Source of the DNA: JBGTNQ01 sp038212375
GTDB lineage: Bacteria > Patescibacteriota > Minisyncoccia > Phycocordibacterales > Zambryskibacteraceae
Direction: 5' to 3'
Assembly: GCA_038212375.1 (NCBI GenBank)
Contig: JBBQUO010000017.1
Location: 1-14,180, forward strand
Length of the DNA stretch: 14,180 nt
Shown: positions 6,725 through 13,839 of the stretch, in pieces
Numbering within the stretch: position 1 is the first letter of the stretch
Layout: every line of letters starts with the position of its first letter
The notes under the pieces: generated by a model
The model's database searches: none
Seen by the model: the letters and a program-made list of their open reading frames with translations, nothing else
Told to the model about the DNA's origin: nothing
Translations under genes and position numbers: made by a program

Positions 6725-6838
6725 ATGCTTTTCGACCGCAAACACAAAAAGAAAGTTCAATTTATATGGTCTATCCTGGTGGTACTCATCATTTTGAGTA
6801 TGATCATGCTCTACGCACCAATATTTTTCTCGAGATAA
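6725..6838 (+). CDS. 37-residue membrane micro-protein
   Basis: ATG to TAA, 38 codons. Residues 1-13 are strongly basic (MLFDRKHKKKVQF); about 14-35 form one TM helix (IWSILVVLIILSMIMLYAPI) ending FFSR. It sits in the only gap between the FtsB-like gene and lepA, has a good promoter, and the sequence composition is that of a genuine TM protein rather than noise. It ends 15 bases before the convergent lepA stop. No function is known to me; the basic N-terminus implies a cytoplasmic N-end. A short chance ORF remains possible. Confidence 0.6.
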   Translation: MLFDRKHKKKVQFIWSILVVLIILSMIMLYAPIFFSR

Positions 6839-6853
6839 CAAACTGAGCTCACC

Positions 6854-8647
6854 CTAGTCTGAACGCATCATTTTGAGAAACACATCGTGGGGAATATTTA
6901 CCTTCCCTTTTCCGAGTTCTTTCATTTTCTTTTTACCTTTCTTTTGCTTTTCGCGGAGTTTCATTTTTCGAGTGATATCTCCTCCATACATATGTTGAGT
7001 CACATCTTTTTTCATACCAGAGACACTTCGTGAAGAAATGATGCGTCCGAGCGCATACCCTTGGATCTTCATAGAGAACATTTGTCTTGGAAGTACTGTA
7101 TGAAGTTTCTCAACCGCTTTTTCTGCTTCTTCTTCCACAAGTCTTCGTGCTACAACACGAGAGAATGCCGGAACTACTTCATCTGCAACCAAGATATCCA
7201 TTCGAACCACATCCGCGCTACGCATGTCAGTAATCTCGTATGAGATAGAAGCGAAACCAGAAGACACACTCTTTACCGTATCGAAGAAGTTTCGCATGAG
7301 CTCTCTTAAAGGCATTGTTGCATCTACTTTTGTGCGCTCGTCCCCAAAGTTTTCAGTATTGCCCACATGAGCTTCATGTTCAAACATTACTTGCATAAGA
7401 GAGCCAAGATACTGTGTCGGAGTAATAAGGTGAAGGTTGACCCATGGCTCGAGAATTGCTTCTACGTCAGAATCTTGAGGGAAAAATGCTGGAGAATAAA
7501 CTGTTTGTTTTTTACCGTTTCGAAGTACAACTTCATAGGTAATAGATGGTGAAGTGATGATAAGACTGAGTGAAAACTCGCGCCGAAGTCTCTCGGTAAT
7601 AATCTCAAGATGAAGCATGCCCAGAAACCCACATCTAAAACCTCTTCCAAGCGCACCTGAAGACTCTTCTTCATATGAAAATGACGAGTCCGAAAGTCTT
7701 AAACGAGAAAGAGCTTGCTTCAATAGTGTAAAATCATCCTGACTTTCAGGGTAAATAGAAGCCCACACTACTGGCCTTGGGCTCATGTATCCAGGCAATG
7801 GTTCGTGTTGATCTCCAAAACGCACAATGGTGTCTCCTACAGATGCGATACCTGGCTCTTTGATACCAGTAACGATATAGCCAATGTCCCCTGCTGATAG
7901 CTTTTCTCGGGGAGTTTCTTCTGGAGAAAATGTCCCTACCTCAAGAGGACTGAAGCGTTCGTTTGCCACCTTAAAGAGTAGTGGCTCTGCCTTTGATACA
8001 GATCCCTCCATGACCCGCACAAATACAATTACTCCCTTATGGTTTGAGTATTTAAAATCGAACACGAGAGCTTTGAATGCACCGTTTATACTCGCATCTT
8101 CTGGGGGTTTAATCCTTTCAATAATCGAAGCGAGGAGTTCTGGAACTCCAAGACCTGTTCTTCCAGAAACCTCCATAATTGTGTCTGCATCGCAATCAAG
8201 AAGTTTTGCTACTTCCTCTTTAATTTCTGCAGTTCGAGCGAGTGGAGAATCTACCTTACTTACTACTGGGATAATAGTGAGTCCAGCTTCTTGTGCCATT
8301 CCAAGAGTTGTAAGTGTTTGAGCCTGCACTCCTTGTGTTGCATCAACAAGAAGAATGGTTCCTTCTACCGCCTTGAGTGCTCGTGACACTTCGTAAAAAA
8401 AGTCGATGTGCCCTGGAGTATCGATAAGATTGAGAGTGTACTGTTCATTCCCATATGAATATTCCATTCTTACAGGCTGCATCTTGATCGTGATACCTCG
8501 CTCGCGCTCAAGCTCCATAGAGTCGAGCATTTGATCTTTCATTTTGCGCTCAGGCACAGTATTTGTTATTTCGAGCATGCGATCAGCAAGCGTCGATTTA
8601 CCATGGTCAATATGGGCAATAATAGAGAAGTTACGGATGTTTTTCAT
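6854..8647 (-). CDS. lepA: Elongation factor 4 (LepA), ribosomal back-translocase GTPase
   Basis: 597 residues, the usual LepA length. GTPase motifs: G1 AHIDHGKST (11-19), G2 GITIK (51-55), G3 DTPGH (76-80). The G4 motif reads SKVD (130-133) where LepA normally has NKID, and the G5 region reads SGRTG instead of SAKTG. Domains II-IV follow, with GFRCGFLGMLHLEI and the LepA-specific C-terminal domain (KGKKKMKELGKGKVNIP). LepA binds ribosomes and acts on stalled or mistranslocated complexes and in 30S biogenesis. The upstream murJ stop is 79 bases away with no clear terminator between, so co-transcription with murJ is possible. No Shine-Dalgarno precedes the ATG. Confidence 0.97.
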   Translation of the reverse strand: MKNIRNFSIIAHIDHGKSTLADRMLEITNTVPERKMKDQMLDSMELERERGITIKMQPVRMEYSYGNEQYTLNLIDTPGHIDFFYEVSRALKAVEGTILLVDATQGVQAQTLTTLGMAQEAGLTIIPVVSKVDSPLARTAEIKEEVAKLLDCDADTIMEVSGRTGLGVPELLASIIERIKPPEDASINGAFKALVFDFKYSNHKGVIVFVRVMEGSVSKAEPLLFKVANERFSPLEVGTFSPEETPREKLSAGDIGYIVTGIKEPGIASVGDTIVRFGDQHEPLPGYMSPRPVVWASIYPESQDDFTLLKQALSRLRLSDSSFSYEEESSGALGRGFRCGFLGMLHLEIITERLRREFSLSLIITSPSITYEVVLRNGKKQTVYSPAFFPQDSDVEAILEPWVNLHLITPTQYLGSLMQVMFEHEAHVGNTENFGDERTKVDATMPLRELMRNFFDTVKSVSSGFASISYEITDMRSADVVRMDILVADEVVPAFSRVVARRLVEEEAEKAVEKLHTVLPRQMFSMKIQGYALGRIISSRSVSGMKKDVTQHMYGGDITRKMKLREKQKKGKKKMKELGKGKVNIPHDVFLKMMRSD

Positions 8648-8726
8648 AATGGGATCTGAGCTATGTGGTACCAGTTTTATATCTTATTTTGGCCTGAAAA
8701 GCTAATGGTCATCGGGTGCTGTGCTG

Positions 8727-10403
8727 TTATACAAGCTCACTGTCCGGGGAAACGACTTTAGTCTTCCATATTTTTTGTTTGAGAGTCGTGGAAATATCAG
8801 AAAGTTCAGGACTCTTGAGCAGCGTGAGCACCCCAAGACCAGCAAAAGAACCGACAGTAGCAGAAAGTGTTGCCTGCAAAAAGACTCCAAGGAATGTATC
8901 AAGAGTGAAAAATTGATTAAAAAACCGAAGAGAAACAAAGGTTACAAAACCGAGAATCACTGATGCGGAAAAAATTCGAAAGAGAGACTGGAGAAGCGGA
9001 ATGGTGAATCCCTTGCATGAACGAGCAAATAATATCCAAACGAGTATTCCTTCGAGGATGCTCCCAACAGTAAATCCGAGTGCAAGCATAGTCACTGCTG
9101 TTCCATGGATTTCAGGAATCTTGAGAAGATCTTCCATAAAAAATCTAAATGTGGGAACCGTATTAAATACTTTTACGAAAATATTCGAAAAGAGTACCAT
9201 GGCCCCTCCAGATACAAGTGTTACATAAAAAGGTTTTCCTGTTGACCCAAGCGCATACAATCCTCGTACAAACAAAAGAATAAGGGACTGGAGTACCAAC
9301 GACATCGAAAATAGTGCAAGTGTTGCAGCGGCAAGGCGTGTATCTGTCCAGTTGAAGTTTCCTGCTCCAAGAACAACACGGACTATATGTGCGCGCAATA
9401 CGATAAACAAGACTGATGACGGTACTGTCCAAAACAAGACATGCCTTGCAGACAGGAGAAATTGTGTTCGAAACCCTTCTTTGTCTCCTGCAGCAGAAAG
9501 CTTAGAAAGGGCCGGAAATGCTGCCATCGAATAACTGACTCCAAAAATGGAAAGTGGTACAGATTGAAGATTAAAAGCAAAAGTAAAAATAGAGATCGAT
9601 CCTGCGGTCATAAATGAAGCAAGTGAAAGGATAAAGAAAATAGCGATATTTGAAATAGAAAGCGTAATCGTACGAGGGAATGAAATGAGGGTCACTTTTT
9701 TTACGTAGGCAAAATTCGGACGAAGAGTAAGTCTCGGCAAAAGACCGAGATGCATTACGGTAGGTATTTGGATAATAAGATGTCCGAGCGCACCAAGCAC
9801 CACTCCCCATACAAGCCCTACAAGCCCAAAACGTGGGTAGAGAAATAGTGTGCCGAGTATGATTCCTACGTTGTAAAACAGCGGACTAAGCGCATATACA
9901 TAAAAACGATTTTTCGATTGAGTTAGGCTTCCAAATAAATTTGAGATTCCGAGAAGAATCGGTGAGAGTAGGAGTACTCGCATGAGCTCAACCACTTTTT
10001 GCAAAGACGCTGCATCAAAGCCAGGGAAAATTTTACTGAGTAAAAATGGTGCCGCAAAAAAAACAATTAAGCTGACGACAAAAATCGCAAGAAGAAAATA
10101 CGTAAATACACTATCAATAAATTCACGGGATCTCTCTTCCCCTCTTTCATATTCAGCCATTAAAAATGGGATGAGTATCGAAAGAGAAACTAAAGATCCT
10201 ATCGTTACAAAGAGAAAATCTGGAATTCGAAATGCTGCGTAATAGAAGTCGAGATTTGAGCCTGCTCCAAAGGTATATGCCAGTAGCTTGTCACGAATAA
10301 GTGCAAGAAATTGCGAACAGAGAGCAAAAAACCCAAGCAGATACGCAGCCCTATGGATATTTGATACCTCTTTGTGGAGAAACTGAAGAATGTTTTTTAC
10401 CAT
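8727..10403 (-). CDS. murJ: Lipid II flippase MurJ
   Basis: 558-residue MOP-superfamily transporter with about 14 predicted TM helices that flips the peptidoglycan precursor lipid II to the outer face of the membrane. The family landmarks are near the N-terminus: LIRDKLLAYTFGAG (R37, D38) and DFYYAAFRIPDFL (R59), followed by SILIPFL. Central conserved parts include YALSPLFYNVGIILG and FNLQSVPLSIFGVSYSMAAFP. The C-terminus is a short basic/polar tail after the last TM. Length and motif spacing are normal. It lies downstream of the ligase/TPR gene, separated by a terminator, so it probably has its own promoter; a TATAAA just after the terminator is a weak candidate. Confidence 0.95.
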   Translation of the reverse strand: MVKNILQFLHKEVSNIHRAAYLLGFFALCSQFLALIRDKLLAYTFGAGSNLDFYYAAFRIPDFLFVTIGSLVSLSILIPFLMAEYERGEERSREFIDSVFTYFLLAIFVVSLIVFFAAPFLLSKIFPGFDAASLQKVVELMRVLLLSPILLGISNLFGSLTQSKNRFYVYALSPLFYNVGIILGTLFLYPRFGLVGLVWGVVLGALGHLIIQIPTVMHLGLLPRLTLRPNFAYVKKVTLISFPRTITLSISNIAIFFILSLASFMTAGSISIFTFAFNLQSVPLSIFGVSYSMAAFPALSKLSAAGDKEGFRTQFLLSARHVLFWTVPSSVLFIVLRAHIVRVVLGAGNFNWTDTRLAAATLALFSMSLVLQSLILLFVRGLYALGSTGKPFYVTLVSGGAMVLFSNIFVKVFNTVPTFRFFMEDLLKIPEIHGTAVTMLALGFTVGSILEGILVWILFARSCKGFTIPLLQSLFRIFSASVILGFVTFVSLRFFNQFFTLDTFLGVFLQATLSATVGSFAGLGVLTLLKSPELSDISTTLKQKIWKTKVVSPDSELV

Positions 10404-10435
10404 GACCGAGTAGACAAATCCTATGTTTTATACAA

Positions 10436-10462
10436 ATAAACCCCTCAAGATGAGGGGTTTAT
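10436..10462 (-). terminator. Rho-independent terminator of the ligase/TPR gene
   Basis: Inverted repeat AAACCCCTC (10438-10446) / GAGGGGTTT (10452-10460), 9-bp stem with a 5-base loop, located 12 bases past the stop of the minus-strand gene. The T-rich stretch TTTATTTG follows on the minus strand. Confidence 0.85.
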
Positions 10463-10472
10463 TGTACCGCTA

Positions 10473-12896
10473 TTAGTTCTTCTGAGGAAGTGGCGGGGTT
10501 GCCGCTTTCTCTGGATGATTTTTTGGAGCCGGAACGTTTGCGAATGGATCCTTACCTGCTTCTAGATTTGTAATAATATTCTTGATATCTACATTGTCAG
10601 GATTTGAAACAGCGATTTCCTTAAACTGCTGGAGGGCGTCGGCAACTCTTCCTGTCTTCTGGAGCGCAAGTCCAAGGAAATACTTTGCATTTGCATAATC
10701 AGGAACCTGTATGATTGCTCGAGCAAATGCGTCTATTGCTGAAGCGTAATCTTTTTGATCGTACTCGAGGAGACCAAGCTGAAAGAAGAGTCCAGGATTA
10801 TTTGGAGAAAGAATAAGGGTCGTCTGAAGAGGGGGGATTGCTTTTGCAACATTCCCTTCCGAAGCCTCGATCTGAGCAAGAAGGAAGTGAGCATCAGCAA
10901 AGTTTTTCTTCATTTCAACAGCCTGATTTGCATATACTCTCGCTTTTTCAAGATCCTTATGAGCAACTTCGAGACGTGCAAGAAGGAGTACAATCGTTGG
11001 GTCATTTGGAGAAACCCTCTGTGCAGACTCATATGCTGCTTTCGCATTTTCATATGCGCCTGGAATTGCAAATGGAGCAGGAACAAGTGAAGCATATACT
11101 TGAGCAAGTGCGAGCCAGTTTTGGTAATTGGTAGGATTCACAAGTGTAGCTTGTCGGGCATTTTCGATAGCTGATCCGAGAGTTTGCTGGAATGGATCCT
11201 TGATTGATTCTGGAGTTGCGCCTGGCTTTGAAAGAAGCTGGTTTACTTCCAGGAGATTGACCTGGGAGAGTCCACGGTAGTATTTGTCATAATTACTAAT
11301 ACCGACTGCCTTTACCATGTAGTTTTGGGCAACATCAAGATTTTGACCAGTCTGAGCTACTGAGACTCCCTGCTGGAATGAAACATCTGCTACTACTTTT
11401 TCGATAACAAAATATCCTAATGTAACGTTACAGATAAGGAGCGCAACGAGAACGAGCACTGATACAAATGATAGTTTAGGGTGATTAACAAGAGACAGAG
11501 TTTTTACCTTCAGAAGCCCTTCTCTTCGAAGATTTGCTGCAAAGAGTCCCGTAAAGAAGAAAGCGAGTGCAAATGTTGCGGTTGAAGGAACATAGAGGAC
11601 AGACATAATCCAAAGGAATAGTGCTGCCATGAACGAAGATGTAATGAGAAATCTTGAGAAAAGATCTGACAGAGAATAGTAGATAGCTCTTACTCCAACG
11701 AGGATAAACATAACAAAGAAGAATACCCATGCAACAATACCAAGCACTCCTGTGGTTACAAAGAATGTTGGGATGAGGCCAATACCATAGGAGAAGTCGG
11801 TGTTCCAGAACAATGACTCGTTGATTCCAGCTGGCTTATGTACGAGCCATGCTTGAGTAAAGCCATTAGGACCTGTACCTACGATTGCGTTATCTTTTAG
11901 TGCAGAACCTATGATGGTAAGAGTAGTTCCCCACGAAGGGCGGACCTCAATATTGTTAATTTTTGAAACGGAAGAAATTTTAGTACCAAGAGTTTGTCCT
12001 GCAATCACAAACAAAACTGAGATCACAAGAAGTGCTAACGCGTTGTAGGAAATTTTACGGGTATGCAAATGACCTTCTCCAGAGACAGCACCTTCTACAA
12101 ATTTTTCACTTGAAGAGAACTTATCGAACGAGATGATGTACACAAAGAAAATCAAAGCGAAGACGGCGAGCACCATCCAAATGGTGACAAAGTTCACAAA
12201 CATGAGGAAAAATATAGAGAACGCAAATACACTATAGAGGATAGTTTTGTAAAGACGACTGAGACTGAGCATTTCAAGACTCACAAGGGAAAGAATAGTG
12301 GAAAGTCCAAAGAAGATACCTAAATCATTCCAGTTACCAACAAGGTTCCCAATTGACGTTGTGAACAGTCCGAAAGAAAGAATATCTGGTCCAAAGAGAA
12401 GTCTCAAAAGTTGGTACAGCCCCACAACAACGAATGATGCGAAGAATGCAATATATGCCTTGAAGACATGTTCTTTTTTCTCAAACGACTCAGTAACCAA
12501 GTACAAAAGGAGTGTTGCAAAGAATACGAACGCTACAGTTCCTGAGTCGAGTGAGTAGCCAATGAGCTGCACTGCTTGTGCACCATGAGCAATTGATGAA
12601 ATCAAAAATACAATTGGAAGAATTGCAATTGAAAGGAAGAATAAGTTTTTTGGGACAGTAACTTTCCCCTCTTTAATGAGATTAATAATAAAGAAGATCG
12701 CTGCAAGCACAACTCCAACCATCACTAAAACGCTCTTACTAATCTGAAATGAAACGAGCGATGATGGGATAAAGAAAAACGGAATCAAAAACAAAAGCGC
12801 AGTGAGTATCCCAAATGAAAGTTTAGAAAGAAGACCAGTGAGTTTCTTTGGGGAAGAAGACATTGGAATCTCTGAAACATGGTTAGTATTTTCCAT
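10473..12896 (-). CDS. O-antigen ligase/polymerase-like (Wzy/WaaL) membrane protein with C-terminal TPR domain
   Basis: 807 residues. About 12 hydrophobic segments lie between residues 25 and 495. GNWNDLGIFFGL and the large loop with ALKDNAIVGTGPNGF (about 332-346) plus AWLVHKP are typical of the Wzy_C/WaaL family, which transfers or polymerises lipid-linked glycans on the outer face of the membrane. After the last TM (about 474-495) comes a soluble region with roughly five TPR units (about 615-775: NAKAAYESAQRVSPNDP, KARVYANQAVEMKKN, AIDAFARAIIQVPDYANA), ending in a Pro-rich tail. TPRs on the outside suggest protein partners or substrates, e.g. glycosylation of pilins or surface proteins; this is inference. 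It could equally be a glycan polymerase. It has its own terminator; no clear promoter was found. Confidence 0.85.
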   Translation of the reverse strand: MENTNHVSEIPMSSSPKKLTGLLSKLSFGILTALLFLIPFFFIPSSLVSFQISKSVLVMVGVVLAAIFFIINLIKEGKVTVPKNLFFLSIAILPIVFLISSIAHGAQAVQLIGYSLDSGTVAFVFFATLLLYLVTESFEKKEHVFKAYIAFFASFVVVGLYQLLRLLFGPDILSFGLFTTSIGNLVGNWNDLGIFFGLSTILSLVSLEMLSLSRLYKTILYSVFAFSIFFLMFVNFVTIWMVLAVFALIFFVYIISFDKFSSSEKFVEGAVSGEGHLHTRKISYNALALLVISVLFVIAGQTLGTKISSVSKINNIEVRPSWGTTLTIIGSALKDNAIVGTGPNGFTQAWLVHKPAGINESLFWNTDFSYGIGLIPTFFVTTGVLGIVAWVFFFVMFILVGVRAIYYSLSDLFSRFLITSSFMAALFLWIMSVLYVPSTATFALAFFFTGLFAANLRREGLLKVKTLSLVNHPKLSFVSVLVLVALLICNVTLGYFVIEKVVADVSFQQGVSVAQTGQNLDVAQNYMVKAVGISNYDKYYRGLSQVNLLEVNQLLSKPGATPESIKDPFQQTLGSAIENARQATLVNPTNYQNWLALAQVYASLVPAPFAIPGAYENAKAAYESAQRVSPNDPTIVLLLARLEVAHKDLEKARVYANQAVEMKKNFADAHFLLAQIEASEGNVAKAIPPLQTTLILSPNNPGLFFQLGLLEYDQKDYASAIDAFARAIIQVPDYANAKYFLGLALQKTGRVADALQQFKEIAVSNPDNVDIKNIITNLEAGKDPFANVPAPKNHPEKAATPPLPQKN

Positions 12897-12983
12897 AAAT
12901 GCAATAAATAATGTTATTAAATAAGTTCTTTAAGCACTAATGATATCCAATTAGTAAACTACCCACAATTAAAACTGTTAATA

Positions 12984-13027
12984 ACCTAGGTCTCACCTAG
13001 AACAGATGTTCTAGGTGAGACCTAGGT
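12984..13027. repeat. 44-bp REP-like palindrome
   Basis: Two perfectly complementary 21-base arms (12984-13004 and 13007-13027) are separated by GA. The outer 13 bases are ACCTAGGTCTCAC, and ACCTAG occurs twice in each arm. No U-tract follows on either strand, so it does not look like a terminator. The outer word recurs at 13777-13789 and in rnpB at 14034-14046. Confidence 0.9.
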
Positions 13028-13072
13028 AGATTTATACGAAGAAAAATAAAGGTTTTACTTTTTTTGCATAAT

Positions 13073-13753
13073 TTATGCTAAAAAATTAAAGTCTTTAAAG
13101 GAAAGCCATTCCTTTATGTTTTCCTTGAAACTCACCGGGCTCTCGAAGTATTCAGGTAACGATCCTTTGGTCAAAATCGTACTCTGAGATCGCTCAATTC
13201 CATTAAAATCTTTGTAGCTCGAATATGCGTATTCATCCAAAAAGTGCTCAGCTTTTTTTCGATCTTTGATACCGTTCTCTCTCCAATCACTGTCAATTAG
13301 CTTTATCGGGTTGAGGTGAATATATGAGATTAGATACTTCAAATAGTGGTCTTTATCCGCATGCTTTGCTTGAAATGGACCCTGAAATAGAGTTCCTGAA
13401 CGACCATTACGAGCATTAAAGTACATCGAATATGCAGTTGTAAGCTTCTGCATATATAAGCTTATTCCCTTTCCATCTTTTGACTTTTCTTTTATTAAAA
13501 GATGGAAGTGATTCGGCATCAAGCAATATGCACAAATATCAACCAATGTGTCAGATTTTTTTGTAAAGAAAATTTTTGGATCGCTTGCGTCAAAGCCTCT
13601 TTTGAGGTCGATTGGTTTGCTTGTATTAGATAGATAGAGCAGTGCGATACATCTTTCGTAGTCTGACTTTTGATTAAAAATCACTCTTTTATCTACGCCT
13701 CTATTATAGATATGATAGTACTCTCCTGCTGAAAAAGATATTTTTCTATTCAT
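13073..13753 (-). CDS. REP-associated tyrosine transposase (RAYT, Y1_Tnp/IS200-like HUH family)
   Basis: 226 residues. YYHIYNRGVDKR (12-23) is the typical start of the Y1_Tnp fold. The HUH metal site is in CLMPNHFHLL (H82, H84). SGTLFQGPFQAK (119-130) is a RAYT hallmark. YLKYLISYIHLNPI (137-150) carries the likely catalytic Tyr144. All key residues are present, so it may be active. RAYTs nick and join single-stranded DNA at short palindromes (REPs), matching the palindromic repeats around this gene. The ATG is only 6 bases from an extended -10, so the mRNA is probably leaderless. The stop lies inside a small palindrome GCATAA-T-TTATGC (13066-13078). Confidence 0.92.
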   Translation of the reverse strand: MNRKISFSAGEYYHIYNRGVDKRVIFNQKSDYERCIALLYLSNTSKPIDLKRGFDASDPKIFFTKKSDTLVDICAYCLMPNHFHLLIKEKSKDGKGISLYMQKLTTAYSMYFNARNGRSGTLFQGPFQAKHADKDHYLKYLISYIHLNPIKLIDSDWRENGIKDRKKAEHFLDEYAYSSYKDFNGIERSQSTILTKGSLPEYFESPVSFKENIKEWLSFKDFNFLA

Positions 13754-13759
13754 TCCGAA

Positions 13760-13768
13760 AGTATACCA
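13760..13768 (-). promoter_or_regulatory. Extended -10 of the transposase gene
   Basis: On the minus strand TGG-TATACT ends 6 bases before the ATG, so transcription should start on or beside the start codon. The -35 position falls on the GGTGAGACCTAGG half repeat (13777-13789), which has no -35 consensus but could let a repeat-binding transposase shut off its own promoter. That last point is speculative. Confidence 0.4.
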
Positions 13769-13776
13769 AATCCCTC

Positions 13777-13789
13777 GGTGAGACCTAGG
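13777..13789. repeat. REP-like half repeat, right end of the RAYT element
   Basis: GGTGAGACCTAGG, identical to 13014-13026 in the right arm of the left palindrome. No complementary arm is present here. Confidence 0.8.
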
Positions 13790-13798
13790 ATTGGTTTT

Positions 13799-13839
13799 AA
13801 AATAGTAAAAACCCGCTTTAGGCGGGTTTTTACTATTTT
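13799..13839. terminator. Strong rho-independent terminator of rnpB
   Basis: Two perfectly complementary 18-base arms (13799-13816 and 13822-13839) with loop TTTAG. The core is ACCCGC/GCGGGT followed by T5 in both directions, and the outer AT-rich part extends the pairing. It begins just after the probable 3' end of RNase P RNA on the minus strand. Confidence 0.9.

Larger units (their letters stand above)
12984..13789. mobile_element. RAYT-type mobile element with palindromic ends
   Basis: The transposase gene is enclosed by copies of one palindromic word. A full 44-bp palindrome lies on the left (12984-13027) and a half copy GGTGAGACCTAGG on the right (13777-13789). The right end is only 9 bases from the rnpB terminator. 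Ends are defined by the repeats only; no target duplication is visible, as expected for single-strand Y1 transposases. Whether the whole unit still moves is unknown. Confidence 0.55.

Noticed and set aside
7884..8321. 145-codon plus-strand frame inside lepA
   Set aside because: Antisense shadow of lepA with low-complexity Ser/Thr composition and no family motif.
10755..11134. Overlapping plus-strand frames opposite the TPR region
   Set aside because: They shadow the repetitive TPR coding strand; no domain or plausible start context.
13066..13078. Palindrome GCATAA-T-TTATGC at the end of the transposase gene as a terminator
   Set aside because: On the minus strand it is followed by A-rich, not T-rich sequence, so no U-tract.
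12984..13789. CRISPR array
   Set aside because: Copies are few, inverted, unevenly spaced and flank a transposase; there are no regular spacers and no cas gene.
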